DNA of 64,000 nt from Acidobacteriota bacterium. GTDB taxonomy: Bacteria; Acidobacteriota; Terriglobia; Bryobacterales; Bryobacteraceae. The notes beneath the pieces were generated by a model. The model did not search any database. It was not told the DNA's origin and saw only the letters and a program-made list of their open reading frames with translations. The stretch spans positions 1 through 64,000 of the forward strand of contig JAPKYZ010000037.1 in the NCBI GenBank assembly GCA_026394055.1, given 5' to 3'. Below, in pieces: positions 18,658 to 28,948 of the stretch (position 1 is its first letter; the number at the start of each line of letters is the position of its first letter). Both the position numbers and the translations under genes were made by a program.

Positions 18658-19557
18658 CTAGGGCTGGCTTGGCGGATGGGCGGCCGTGACCGCACCGTCC
18701 TCAAACTTCACCGTCGAGGCCGCCTGCGTCCGCTGAAAATCCGAGTTCCGCATCGAAAGCGAGATCTTCCGCCGGTATCCGAACAACACCCGCACATCAA
18801 ACTCCCCACCCCAGGTGGAAGGCAGCCACACGGCCTGCGCCGCCCCTTCCGGACCCACCTGGAACTTCTGATAGCTCACCTTAAAGCCCATCTTGCGGAT
18901 ATCGGTACCCAGCAAGATCTTGACCGCCATCGGGATGCCCTTCGCCTGGTGCGACGTGATCAGCACCGGCTCATAGGCTTCGACATCCACCAGCACTTCG
19001 CCGGCCCACCATTCATCCAGATCTTCGCCCTTGCGTGGAGAGAAGGTCACCTTCCACACGGCGTGCCCTTGGTACTCCTCCCGCCCGGCCAGCACGAACT
19101 CATAGTGCTTCTGCTTGCCGGCCGTGAGCGGAAAGATCTCGTCCGGCATCCCGTCGCGGGATCTCTGGTCGCCGGTCCATTCCTCCACTAACTCGCCCAG
19201 TAACTCCCCGTCAATATCCAGATCCTTATACTGATACTTTGGTTTGTCATAGTTGAAGATGCGGCCGCCACGCTCATACCTGCCCGCAAACTCCACCATC
19301 TTCCGTTCGAACGACTGGGCGGCGGGCGTCACGACAAACTCGTACTTCTCCTCGCGGGCCAGCTTGTTGTTGCCCCGGTGCATCCGGCCCAGTACAGACT
19401 GCTTATAGACGATCTGCCGCCGGAGCTCCTGCCCGCGCTGCTGGTTCTCCGCCAACCGCTGCATGATGCACGCCCCCGTCAATTCGGGCTCCGCCGCCCA
19501 GCCTGACAGCGAACAGCAGACCAAGCCCAGCGCCGCCTGCACTCGCGCCGCACGCAT
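18658..19557 (-). CDS. Secreted protein with LolA-like features
   Basis: A 299-residue protein with a signal peptide (about 1-20, ending GWAAEP). The mature part is rich in antiparallel-strand patterns, for example GHAVWKVTFSPRK, GEVLVDVEAYEPVLI and FKVSYQKFQV. These resemble the outer-membrane lipoprotein-sorting (LolA/LolB) fold, but I see no diagnostic motif. The ATG overlaps the stop of the upstream DUF4252 gene (TGATG), so translation is coupled. With the MacB-like permease next door, a role in envelope lipid or lipoprotein handling is a reasonable guess. Confidence 0.7.
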   Translation of the reverse strand: MRAARVQAALGLVCCSLSGWAAEPELTGACIMQRLAENQQRGQELRRQIVYKQSVLGRMHRGNNKLAREEKYEFVVTPAAQSFERKMVEFAGRYERGGRIFNYDKPKYQYKDLDIDGELLGELVEEWTGDQRSRDGMPDEIFPLTAGKQKHYEFVLAGREEYQGHAVWKVTFSPRKGEDLDEWWAGEVLVDVEAYEPVLITSHQAKGIPMAVKILLGTDIRKMGFKVSYQKFQVGPEGAAQAVWLPSTWGGEFDVRVLFGYRRKISLSMRNSDFQRTQAASTVKFEDGAVTAAHPPSQP

Positions 19558-20150
19558 CACTGCACCTGGTCCAGATCCTTCTCGTCGCGCTCGTCCTTGG
19601 GGTCCTTCTTGTCTTTCTTGGAAGTCCGCTTGCCGTTGTTCGACAAGTTGCTCAAAGCTGAGATACCAAGACTGCCTTGCAAGCCAGACAAGTCGTCCAG
19701 CGAGATGGAGCCCACAATCTGGATCGCCGTCAACTCTTCCGGTTCGGCGGACAGCAAAAAGAACCCGGCATTCTGCCCGTTCACCTTCCGCACAAAAATC
19801 TCCATCGTCTCGCCATCGTTGCGCTTGGAGACGTTCAAAATCCGCGTCCATTCCGGCCCCTTGATCTGCGACCGGATCAGCTCCACATCGGCCTTGGAAT
19901 ACTCGCCCGGCTTGTCGAATTCAAAGCTCTTGATGTAGATTCCTTCCACACCCTTGATCAACTTCTTGACATCGCCGCCGGCCTTGTCGTCGGAGGAGAG
20001 AAATCTGCTGGCCAATCCCAACGCCTCTGCGTCGAGCGTCAGGTCCACCGTCTCCTTGCTCTTCTTCGAAAGCGCCTCAAAACTGGCCGGCCACTTGATG
20101 GGCTGCGCCAGCAACACGACGGCCATAAACAAACCGATGATGATCTTCAT
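19557..20150 (-). CDS. DUF4252 domain protein
   Basis: A 197-residue secreted protein. The signal peptide is about 1-17 (MKIIIGLFMAVVLLAQ). The mature part holds the DUF4252 pattern: LKGVEGIYIKSFEF-type strand, a RSQIKGPEWTRILNV segment, MEIFVRK and a region ending IVGSISLDDL. The C-terminus is a charged, Lys/Asp-rich tail (KKDKKDPKDERDEKD). The ATG overlaps the preceding stop by 4 bases. DUF4252 proteins of unknown role commonly follow sigma/anti-sigma genes, as here. Confidence 0.8.
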   Translation of the reverse strand: MKIIIGLFMAVVLLAQPIKWPASFEALSKKSKETVDLTLDAEALGLASRFLSSDDKAGGDVKKLIKGVEGIYIKSFEFDKPGEYSKADVELIRSQIKGPEWTRILNVSKRNDGETMEIFVRKVNGQNAGFFLLSAEPEELTAIQIVGSISLDDLSGLQGSLGISALSNLSNNGKRTSKKDKKDPKDERDEKDLDQVQ

Positions 20151-20491
20151 TGCATATCTCCCTGGTTCACCCGATGAATCCGGCTCTTCGCCAACTGTAA
20201 CTTCGCACTCGTCAATCGCAGCGCCGCTAGCGTGCGATCCCGCGCCAACTCGCCCCGGCGCCGCTCCCGCTCCTGATAGCCCCAGTTGCCGGCGGCCACC
20301 AACACCACCACCGCCATCGCCGCCGCCCACTGCAACCGCCATCCAGACCACAGGCCGTTACCCGCAGCACGCCCTACCGAGCCCCCGCGGACCCGCCGCT
20401 GCACCCGGCCCGCAAAACCCTCCGGCGGCTCGACGCGGCCCAACGCGGCCGCCAGCTCTTTCTCGAAATTCTTGTCTTCGAATTGCTCCAT
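20147..20491 (-). CDS. Putative anti-sigma factor, single-pass membrane
   Basis: A 114-residue protein with an acidic N-terminal helix (about 1-25), the segment EPPEGFAGRVQRRV often seen in acidobacterial anti-sigma-like proteins, one membrane helix (about 50-68) and a basic helical C-terminal part. It has no zinc-binding HxxxCxxC motif, so it is not a ZAS-type anti-sigma. Its position 1 base after the sigma gene is the main argument for the role. Confidence 0.65.
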   Translation of the reverse strand: MEQFEDKNFEKELAAALGRVEPPEGFAGRVQRRVRGGSVGRAAGNGLWSGWRLQWAAAMAVVVLVAAGNWGYQERERRRGELARDRTLAALRLTSAKLQLAKSRIHRVNQGDMQ

Positions 20492-20492
20492 C

Positions 20493-21089
20493 TCAATCCC
20501 TCACCGCATTCCGGCGCGCGCCCGTTTCCAAGGCCCGAGCGGCCGCTGCCGCCTGAGACGCTTCCGCCATCCGCAAGCGCGCCTCTTTTTCCCGCAACAG
20601 CTCCAGCGCCTGGTGCAGATGGGCCTTCACCTTCCGTACCGGAACCTCCAGCGTCGCCGCGATTTCTTCTGGCCCCAGATCCTCCTGGTACCGCAGGATC
20701 ACCACCATCCGCAGCTTTTCCGGCAGCGCCGCCACCAGCCGTGCCAGCCGCGCCGAAGCCAGGACATCCGTGGGCGCCGTTCGCTGGGCGACCTCGGCCG
20801 CCGCCTCAATCGTCACCTCACGCTGCCACCAATGCCGCCGCGTCCGGTCAATCGACCGTTGGCTCGCCACCCGCCGCAACCAGAACCGCGCATGGTCCGC
20901 GCTCTCAATCGAAGCCAGATTCTCAAACAGCTTCAGGAAGACCTCTTGCGCAATCTCCTCGGCGGCCGTCTGATTGCGGAGGTAGTTCCACGCAATGGAA
21001 TAGACCATCGACTGGTTGTCGCGCAGCAATGCGTCGAAATCCAGTTGTCCACCCGCCGCGTGCGCTGCGATCGCCGTCACCGCCTCCAT
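20493..21089 (-). CDS. ECF-type RNA polymerase sigma factor
   Basis: A 198-residue sigma-70 family regulator. Region 2 is at about 15-85 (YSIAWNYLRNQTAAEEIAQEVFLKLF and the RFWLRRVASQRSIDRTRR helix) and region 4 at about 120-170 (LPEKLRMVVILRYQEDLGPEEIA...VPVRKVKAHLHQALELLR). Start chosen at the ATG at 21089, which leaves a normal ECF length. First gene of a five-gene operon ending in the ADOP permease; ECF factors of this kind usually control their own operon, but I did not find a convincing -35/-10 pair. Confidence 0.9.
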   Translation of the reverse strand: MEAVTAIAAHAAGGQLDFDALLRDNQSMVYSIAWNYLRNQTAAEEIAQEVFLKLFENLASIESADHARFWLRRVASQRSIDRTRRHWWQREVTIEAAAEVAQRTAPTDVLASARLARLVAALPEKLRMVVILRYQEDLGPEEIAATLEVPVRKVKAHLHQALELLREKEARLRMAEASQAAAAARALETGARRNAVRD

Positions 21090-21181
21090 TCTGAATTCAA
21101 ATACGCCCGCGCGGGAAATCGGGTCAAAACAATTTCCGTCCCGGCTCATCCCTGTCCCGAGGAGGGCGATCTGATACTTTG

Positions 21182-21742
21182 GTGAACGTGCGTACCGTAA
21201 AGCTATACGACCTGGAACCAGGTCCTGACACACCGGAGATCGTCCGGATGATCGTCGAGATCCCGATGAACTGCAAGAACAAATATGAATATGATGGCGA
21301 TCTCGACTTGTTCCGGCTGGACCGGGCTCTCTACTCTCCGATGCACTACCCCGGCGACTACGGCTTCGTGCCTGGCACCCTGGCCGAAGATGGCGACCCG
21401 CTCGACGTACTGACCATGGTGCAAGAACCCAGCTTCACCGGCTGCGTCATGACGGTCCGTCCCGTCGGCGTCCTCAACATGACCGACAACGCCCAGGGCG
21501 ACCAGAAGATTTTGGCCGTGCCCGTCAAGAACCCCCGCTACGACGAGATCCACACCATCGACCAGATCTTCCCCCACGTCCGCCGCGAAATGGAACACTT
21601 CTTTGAGATCTACAAAGAGCTCCAAGGCGTCCGGATCGTCAGCCAAGGCTGGGGTGGCCCCATGGAAGCCCGCCGCTTCATCTCCGAAAGCCGCCAGCGG
21701 TATTTGGACAAGAAGATCGACGAGGCGACGAAGCCTGAATAA
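21182..21742 (+). CDS. ppa: Inorganic pyrophosphatase (family I)
   Basis: Soluble enzyme that hydrolyses pyrophosphate to two phosphates, pulling biosynthesis forward. The family signature DGDPLDVL with its metal-binding Asp residues is present, as are KNKYEYD and HYPGDYGFVPGT. About 186 residues, normal for the bacterial family. No ATG is available; the frame offers TTG at 21179 or GTG at 21182 or 21188, with GGAGGG about 15 bases upstream. It is divergent from the ECF sigma operon with about 90 bases between. Confidence 0.95.
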   Translation: MNVRTVKLYDLEPGPDTPEIVRMIVEIPMNCKNKYEYDGDLDLFRLDRALYSPMHYPGDYGFVPGTLAEDGDPLDVLTMVQEPSFTGCVMTVRPVGVLNMTDNAQGDQKILAVPVKNPRYDEIHTIDQIFPHVRREMEHFFEIYKELQGVRIVSQGWGGPMEARRFISESRQRYLDKKIDEATKPE

Positions 21743-21751
21743 GCAGTCGCT

Positions 21752-21765
21752 GCACCAACTGGTGC
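21752..21765. promoter_or_regulatory. Inverted repeat upstream of the PIN toxin-antitoxin pair
   Basis: GCACCA-AC-TGGTGC, a perfect 6-base inverted repeat ending 12 bases before the antitoxin ATG. Position fits an operator bound by the antitoxin or the TA complex. It could also be part of a short hairpin after ppa. Confidence 0.4.
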
Positions 21766-21777
21766 TAGGCTAGAGGC

Positions 21778-22011
21778 ATGCGCCGTGCATCCGTCTCCAT
21801 CGACGCCTCTCTCGAAGAGCCGCTGGAGCGCTATCTGGCTCACCAAGAAGTAAAGCTCCCCTTAGCTGCGCTGGTTCAGACAGCGTTGCTTGAGTTCTTG
21901 CGGAGCCGCGGCTATGTGGCCCCCGCAGTGCCGCTCAAGATCACACCGGCCCCCCGAGGTAGCGGGAAGAAGGACATCAGCTCGCGTCACGACGAGTATC
22001 TGGCCGGTTGA
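21778..22011 (+). CDS. Antitoxin-like protein, partner of the PIN toxin
   Basis: A 77-residue protein starting MRRASVSIDASLEEPLERYL, with a basic N-terminal strand and following helices like a ribbon-helix-helix antitoxin, and a basic C-terminus. I cannot place it in a named family. Its stop overlaps the ATG of the PIN gene (TGATG), the arrangement typical of vapBC pairs. Confidence 0.7.
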   Translation: MRRASVSIDASLEEPLERYLAHQEVKLPLAALVQTALLEFLRSRGYVAPAVPLKITPAPRGSGKKDISSRHDEYLAG

Positions 22012-22421
22012 TGACGGGCGGAGTCTTAGCCGACACCGGCCCGCTATATGCGTTGGCGGACCCCTCCGACCAGTTCCATGAGCGGGCTCACCAGGAGTTG
22101 GCCGAACTCACCAAGCGCCGAAAGCTCGTGATGATTCCCTTCACCGCTCTGATGGAGGCTCACAACTTGATTGGCCGGCGGTTAGGGAACCGGTACGCAC
22201 TAACCTGGCTCGAAGAAATTCGGAGCGGGGCAACGATGTTGAACCCCGAATACACCGACTATCTAGCCGCGCTCGAAAAACTGAAGGCGTACCCGGACCA
22301 AGACATCTCGTTGGCTGACGCAACGGTGGCCGCGTTGAGTGAACGCCTCAGCCTACCGGTGTGGACTTTCGACCATCACTTCGACACCATGCGCGCCGCC
22401 ATTTGGCGGCCCGCTCGCTGA
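22011..22421 (+). CDS. PIN-domain toxin (VapC-like)
   Basis: A 136-residue predicted RNase. The PIN acidic residues appear as Asp in GGVLADTGPLYAL, Glu in ALMEAHNL, Asp in DISLADATVAAL and Asp in WTFDHHF. The last motif, Asp then His-His-Phe with D-T-M, is typical of this PIN branch. Start at ATG 22011 is set by the overlap with the antitoxin stop. Converges on the Gfo/Idh gene with 9 bases between. Confidence 0.85.
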   Translation: MTGGVLADTGPLYALADPSDQFHERAHQELAELTKRRKLVMIPFTALMEAHNLIGRRLGNRYALTWLEEIRSGATMLNPEYTDYLAALEKLKAYPDQDISLADATVAALSERLSLPVWTFDHHFDTMRAAIWRPAR

Positions 22422-22430
22422 CTTCCGCCC

Positions 22431-23696
22431 TTACCCCTTCACCCGCATCGCTTCCGGATCCCACAAGCAGATCTTCTTCTCAAAGAAGCTGGTGTTCGAC
22501 AGCAACGCCGGGGCGGCCGCACGGAAGCCGAATTCGGCGTTCTCCACCACTTGCTGGCGGCTGCGGACGGCGTCGAAGAAGTTCTGGTGGTGGGCGGTCT
22601 GCTCGGCATAACCGGCGGGCAGCGTATAGCGCTCTTCGCTGACGCCCTGCATCATCGCCGTCGTCGGGCGCTGCGGTGGATACTTCTGGCGATACGCGGC
22701 CAGCCCCTTCTCCTGGTTCTCGCGGTCGAACGTCGTAAACGTGTTGCCCGGCTCGCGATCCTTGGGCTTGCGCGAAATAGTGAAGCCGCTGCCGACATTC
22801 AGGTTCAGCACGCCATCGGTACCGATGAACCGGAAGCCTGAGCCGTCGCCGCCGCCCGCCTCAAAGTTGCACCGCAGGCTCATCTCAAACGCGGCATGGG
22901 TCTTGGTCTCCGGATACTCATACATGCCCATCATGATGTCCGGCACATCGCGCCCATCCAGCCAATAGTGCAGGCCGCCCATCGTGACAATGCGCGTCGG
23001 GCCCATCGAATCCATCACAAAATGGATGCCGCTGATCAGGTGGACAAACAAGTCGCCCGCCACGCCCGTGCCGTAGTCCTGGTAGTTGCGCCAGCGGAAC
23101 AGCCGGATCGGGTCAAAGTTGCGCGGCGGCGCCTGACCCAAGAACCGCTTCCAGTCGATCGATTCCGGCGACGCATCCGGCGGAATCGAATACTGCCACG
23201 CCCCCAGCGCGGAGTTGCGGTCCAGATACGATTCCACCATGTGGATCTTGCCCAGCACGCCGGACCGGATCACCTCCCGCGCCTTGGCGTAGAGCACGCT
23301 CGACACCCGCTGGCTGCCCACCTGGAAGATGCGTTTGGTGCGCCGCCAAGTATCGACCACACCCAGCCCCTCTTCCACCTTCTGCACCATCGGCTTCTGG
23401 CAATAGACGTCCTTGCCCGCCTCCATCGAATCAATCGCCATCCGAGCATGCCAGTGGTCCGGCGTGGCAATAATGACGGCATCAATGTCCTTGCGCGACA
23501 GCACCTCTTCGTACTCCCGCGTCGTAAACGTCCCGGCGCCGTACACTTCCTTAGCCTTCTTCAACCGCCCGTCATACACATCGCAGACCGCGGCGATCTT
23601 CACCCCAGGCAGCGAACTCGCCGTCCGGCAATCCCCCTGCCCCATGATCCCGAAGCCAATGCAGGCCACCTGAATGTTCGAATTCGCTTGCGCCAT
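22431..23696 (-). CDS. Gfo/Idh/MocA family oxidoreductase
   Basis: A 421-residue NAD(P)-dependent oxidoreductase. The Rossmann motif GFGIMGQGD lies near residue 15 and the family motif appears as QKPM instead of EKP, keeping the catalytic Lys. The C-terminal domain has the DWKRFLGQAPPRNFDP and AGDLFVHLISG motifs shared with the enzyme at 2940-4229, so the two are paralogues. This copy lacks a Tat leader and probably acts in the cytoplasm. Start chosen at the ATG at 23696 (MAQANSNIQV); seven more residues are possible upstream. Substrate unknown. Confidence 0.88.
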   Translation of the reverse strand: MAQANSNIQVACIGFGIMGQGDCRTASSLPGVKIAAVCDVYDGRLKKAKEVYGAGTFTTREYEEVLSRKDIDAVIIATPDHWHARMAIDSMEAGKDVYCQKPMVQKVEEGLGVVDTWRRTKRIFQVGSQRVSSVLYAKAREVIRSGVLGKIHMVESYLDRNSALGAWQYSIPPDASPESIDWKRFLGQAPPRNFDPIRLFRWRNYQDYGTGVAGDLFVHLISGIHFVMDSMGPTRIVTMGGLHYWLDGRDVPDIMMGMYEYPETKTHAAFEMSLRCNFEAGGGDGSGFRFIGTDGVLNLNVGSGFTISRKPKDREPGNTFTTFDRENQEKGLAAYRQKYPPQRPTTAMMQGVSEERYTLPAGYAEQTAHHQNFFDAVRSRQQVVENAEFGFRAAAPALLSNTSFFEKKICLWDPEAMRVKG

Positions 23697-23843
23697 AAGT
23701 TTGAGCATACCCGACACGGAGGGCGGTCCTGTCCGAACGCTGCGCCCTAGTGGCGCAACTTGTTGGTGAATTCATTCTTTCCCATCGACAGTCTTAAGAC
23801 GTGAGAGCGTTTACCCCAACCGGGGATGTACGAAAGGCTGGCC

Positions 23844-24704
23844 TTACGGCTGCTCGGCAACGTTCACGCCTTTGGATTGGACCAAAGATTCGAGCAGGGC
23901 GTCACGATTAGGCGAGACGAACAACTCGGTCATTCCAGGCCTCTCAAGAATGCGGCGCACAACCGTACGAGCAATGTTCTCAGTGTCGGCCATTCGATCT
24001 TCCATTTCGGGTCCTTCATCCCACCTGCCATGAATGATCTTTGAACGTGTGTCGTAGCAGGCTTCGACCATCTCAAAGAGCCTTTCCCTATCGCTGGCCT
24101 TATCCGCAAGAAAAACTGAGATCCTTTCGCAAAGCCGACGCGCAACCTTCCATGTTTTCGATTCCGAAGTGAATAGGGACTCTAACCCTTGCCAGAACAG
24201 CGGATACCTATAGTCTGCAGGGTAAGATTGCAGGGCTGCGGAAAATGCCCGCAATGCAGCCCACACGGCGTTTCTGCGAGGGATCTCATCCAGGAGCGAG
24301 CAGATCTCAGCTGCCCGGATCACATGAATGGGCAGCACTTGGTTCTGCGCAAATCTGGGGCAGCAGTAATAACGCCCCTCTCGTTCCGTCTGAATGATAT
24401 GCGGTGGATCGATATTCTGCCCACTGTCCAGCAGCGTAAGCGCGTGAAAACCGACCGTGAAGCAGACCTCGGATGGCTGGATGAGCCAGATTGCCATGGT
24501 GGCGAGAAAGGCAGCTTGAAACTTTTGCTTCTGAATTGAACGTAGCGCCGCACCTTTCCAATCGGGGTCCGGGAAGCCGAGCGAGTTGGCGTAGTATTCA
24601 GCAACCAACGCATGCTTCGCCGCCAGCGTCAACTGCCTTTCCGTTCTGCCTATTTCCGTGAGAATGTGCTCGTCGTACTTCAGCCATTGAGGAATCTCCT
24701 GCAC
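23844..24704 (-). CDS. HEPN-type (ApeA-like) domain protein
   Basis: A 286-residue protein I cannot fully name. The C-terminal part (about 165-240) reads YPLFWQGLESLF, then KVARRLCERISVFL, then CYDTRSKIIHGRW. This is the layout of Apea-like HEPN domains, and R-S-K-I-I-H is a R-x4-H motif as used by HEPN RNases. The N-terminal half is helical with an unusual CxxxF and YYCCPRF segment. GC is about 50% on sampled lines, clearly below its neighbours, which suggests transfer. No partner nucleotidyltransferase gene is adjacent. Confidence 0.6.
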   Translation of the reverse strand: MQEIPQWLKYDEHILTEIGRTERQLTLAAKHALVAEYYANSLGFPDPDWKGAALRSIQKQKFQAAFLATMAIWLIQPSEVCFTVGFHALTLLDSGQNIDPPHIIQTEREGRYYCCPRFAQNQVLPIHVIRAAEICSLLDEIPRRNAVWAALRAFSAALQSYPADYRYPLFWQGLESLFTSESKTWKVARRLCERISVFLADKASDRERLFEMVEACYDTRSKIIHGRWDEGPEMEDRMADTENIARTVVRRILERPGMTELFVSPNRDALLESLVQSKGVNVAEQP

Positions 24705-24921
24705 AACAAAATGCTTGCCGAAAGGGATTCGACTGCCGGCGGGCAGGTCAAGATTATGCAGGGGCTACTGTGAACGACATCACGCATCATTTCCCCAAGG
24801 CACGGTACGCCCGGCTGGCGCTAGGAAGTGCAGATCAGCTGGAAACCAACAAATCGGCAGGCTGGTGGCACTCCAGTCCGCGTGAACCGGAGAGATGTAC
24901 CAATCAACGCCCTAATGCAAC

Positions 24922-25413
24922 CTACTCCGGCAGAAAACTCTCATCGAGCAGTTGGCCCACCGAGAACGCCGGCTGCTCCGGAATCACCGAACCATGCAAA
25001 CCCGTCTCCGCCAGTGCCTCACGCCGGGCGTCCGGGTACGCATCGAGACATTCCTGCTCCAGGAGAGCGCCGAGGCTGGGCGAGGTTCGCAGCAGGCGGG
25101 CAATCCGCCGCCGCTGCTCAATGATTGAAGCTTCCCAGCCGCCCTTACGCTTCTCGGGCTGATAACGCCACTTGAGAAGGTGCTTGATCAACACCACCAG
25201 GCGGCTGGCCAGTGCGTGCCTTTGCCCAATGCCCAAAGAGGAGACCTCCTCGATCAGCGCTTCCAACCCCACTTCGTCAAACCGGCGGTCACGCAATAGT
25301 TGGGCGGTACTCTCCGACCACGCCACAAAATCCTGCTCATAAAGCTGAGCATTCGGAAGCTCAGCATCGAGGACAGGAGGATTGAGAAGTCCAGGACTCG
25401 CGTTGCTGCCCAT
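24922..25413 (-). CDS. DUF29 family protein
   Basis: A 163-residue protein with the DUF29 pattern: LYEQDFVAWSESTAQLLRD, then LIEEVSSLG and HLLKWRYQPEKR, and a C-terminal RREALAETGL segment. DUF29 proteins are small, helical, widespread in cyanobacteria and other environmental bacteria, and have no settled function. It stands alone, about 220 bases from the HEPN gene on the same strand; the intervening stretch 24705-24921 shows nothing I can support. Confidence 0.85.
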   Translation of the reverse strand: MGSNASPGLLNPPVLDAELPNAQLYEQDFVAWSESTAQLLRDRRFDEVGLEALIEEVSSLGIGQRHALASRLVVLIKHLLKWRYQPEKRKGGWEASIIEQRRRIARLLRTSPSLGALLEQECLDAYPDARREALAETGLHGSVIPEQPAFSVGQLLDESFLPE

Positions 25414-25488
25414 GCCCTCATCTTACCCGCTTCCCGCAGGATGCGTCGCCTTCAGCACCACCCCGAGCCGCGAGAGTAAGCTCGATAC

Positions 25489-26925
<1,437 letters not shown>

Positions 26926-27131
26926 GTGGGTACCCGAGCGTTATCCAGTTGGTCAGGGGGGCGGCCTGAACAGGCTGCCGAAAAGGGTCGAGACCGCTTG
27001 CTGACACGCTCGGCTCAGCAACATCGCCTATTTAGGGACGGCAACTTACTGAGCCACGACCGTGAGGGAGTGGTCCTGCAAAACCCTTTTCCCGCAGCCT
27101 GTGAAAGACTGCGCCACATCGGAGCAGCAGC

Positions 27132-28559
27132 GTGACCCGCGAGCAATCGCTCGAACGCGTCCGCTCCCGGCGTGAGCCGTGGGACATGATCATCATCGGC
27201 GGTGGAGCCACCGGCGCGGGCATCGCTCTTGACGCTGCCGCACGCGGCTACGAAGTGCTGCTGGTGGAGCGGAGCGACTTCGGCAAAGGCACCTCCAGCC
27301 GGTCAACGAAGCTGGTCCATGGCGGCGTGCGGTACCTGGAGCAAGGCAACATTTCGCTGGTCATGGAAGCGCTCAAAGAGCGTGGCCGGATGCGGCAGAA
27401 CGCTCCGCAGTTTGTGACGGACCTGGCGTTTGTCGTGCCTAACTATGACTGGTGGGAAGCGCCGTTCTATGGCTTGGGCCTAAAGCTCTACGATCTGCTG
27501 GCGGGGCGCTACGGGTTTGGCGAATCGAAGATTCTTTCACTCGACGAGACGCTGGCCCGAATCCCCACACTCAAGACCGAAGGCCTCCGCGGCGGCGTGG
27601 TCTATTACGACGGCCAGTTCGACGATGCCCGGTTGCTGATCCATATTCTATTGACCGCGAAAGATCGCGGCGCGACGGTGTTGAACTATGTGGCCGCCAC
27701 CGGCTTCCATGCCGGAGCCGACGGCTTCATTGACGGCATCACGGCGCGCGATGAAGAGACAGGCGAAACGTTCGAGTGTGCCGGCAAGGTAGTGATCAAT
27801 GCCGCTGGTCCGTTCTGCGATCAGGTGCGCCAGATGGCCGATGCCCAAGCCAAGACGATGATCGCGCCCAGCCAGGGCATCCATCTCGTCTTCGACCGCA
27901 GCTTCCTGCCGGGCGACACAGCGATCATGGTGCCGCACACCAGTGACGGCCGCGTGATGTTCGCCATTCCGTGGCTGGGGCACACGCTTGTCGGCACTAC
28001 GGACACACCCATTCCAGAAGCCGTGGCCGAACCCCGCGCGAAAGAAGAAGAGATCGCCTTCATCCTTGAGACCGCCGGGCAGTATCTCGCGCATGCGCCC
28101 TCGCGCGACGACATCTTGAGCGTCTTTGTCGGCATCCGGCCGCTGGTGCGCTCGGGCGATGCCAAGAACACCTCAGCCCTCTCGCGGGACCACACCATCC
28201 ACATCGATCAGAACGGCCTGCTCACCATCACCGGCGGCAAGTGGACCACCTACCGCCACATGGCCGAGGACTGCGTCAACCAAGCAGCGACGCTCGCTCG
28301 CCTGCCGGAACGCGATTGCATCACCGCTAACCTCGCCATCCATGCCGATACCGGTGATGACTACGTGGGCCAGATGGCGCGCACGGTGGAAGACGTGCTG
28401 GCGCGGCGCCAGCGGACGCTTTTCTTGAACGCTCGCCAGGCGATCGCGGCCGCGCCCCAAGTGGCGGCCCAACTGGCGGCCCGCCTCAATCGCCCACCCG
28501 GTTGGGCGGCAGCGCAGACGGAGGAGTTCCTCCGCCTGGCCGCGCAGTATCTGCCCTAA
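27132..28559 (+). CDS. glpD: FAD-dependent glycerol-3-phosphate dehydrogenase
   Basis: Oxidises glycerol 3-phosphate to dihydroxyacetone phosphate and feeds electrons to quinones at the membrane. The FAD-binding [17 protein letters not shown] motif lies at about 18-34, followed by the family pattern [20 protein letters not shown]. The C-terminal domain is present but short, making 475 residues against the usual 500 or more. Starts at GTG 27132. The 206-base gap after glpK has no gene I can support. The next small gene begins 53 bases after its stop. Confidence 0.94.
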   Translation: MTREQSLERVRSRREPWDMIIIGGGATGAGIALDAAARGYEVLLVERSDFGKGTSSRSTKLVHGGVRYLEQGNISLVMEALKERGRMRQNAPQFVTDLAFVVPNYDWWEAPFYGLGLKLYDLLAGRYGFGESKILSLDETLARIPTLKTEGLRGGVVYYDGQFDDARLLIHILLTAKDRGATVLNYVAATGFHAGADGFIDGITARDEETGETFECAGKVVINAAGPFCDQVRQMADAQAKTMIAPSQGIHLVFDRSFLPGDTAIMVPHTSDGRVMFAIPWLGHTLVGTTDTPIPEAVAEPRAKEEEIAFILETAGQYLAHAPSRDDILSVFVGIRPLVRSGDAKNTSALSRDHTIHIDQNGLLTITGGKWTTYRHMAEDCVNQAATLARLPERDCITANLAIHADTGDDYVGQMARTVEDVLARRQRTLFLNARQAIAAAPQVAAQLAARLNRPPGWAAAQTEEFLRLAAQYLP

Positions 28560-28612
28560 CGGGAGGGCAAAATCACGCCATCCGCGCCGCCCCCGCGGGC
28601 ATCGGTGAACTT

Positions 28613-28780
28613 GTGCGCGGCGTCAAGAAACAGCACCTGCCCTCCAAGCCTTGCGTCCATTGCGGCCGCCCCTTCACCTGGCGCAAGAAGTGGGAACGCT
28701 GCTGGGACGAAGTGAAGTATTGCAGCGACGCCTGCCGCCGCGGCCGCCACCCCGGCGCCATCCGTTCAGCCAAGCCGTAG
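28613..28780 (+). CDS. DUF2256 zinc-ribbon protein
   Basis: A 55-residue protein with the DUF2256 pattern [20 protein letters not shown] followed by CSDACRRGR, giving two Cys pairs likely to bind zinc. Members are usually 50-60 residues, so I use the GTG at 28613, although the frame is open into glpD. Function of the family is unknown. It probably rides on the glpD transcript. Confidence 0.78.
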   Translation: MRGVKKQHLPSKPCVHCGRPFTWRKKWERCWDEVKYCSDACRRGRHPGAIRSAKP

Positions 28781-28948
28781 GGCTTCCCCCTCCCCTTTCA
28801 GCCGCCAAATCACACCCCTTCGCTCAGCAATCCTCGCGCCCCGTTTAAGGAGCTTTGGGGGTATTGAAATTTACTTGGCCGGAATAAGCTGGTGCGTGAC
28901 TGAAATGGCCGCCCCATTTACGCTAAGCGAAAGGTGAGGAATTCACAC

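Noticed and set aside
24770-25162. A 130-residue plus-strand frame between the HEPN and DUF29 genes
   Set aside because: It overlaps the DUF29 gene antisense and has Ser/Arg-rich shadow composition.
26926-27131. Regulatory RNA or gene between glpK and glpD
   Set aside because: Only short imperfect repeats are present; no hairpin with a T-tract and no coding frame.
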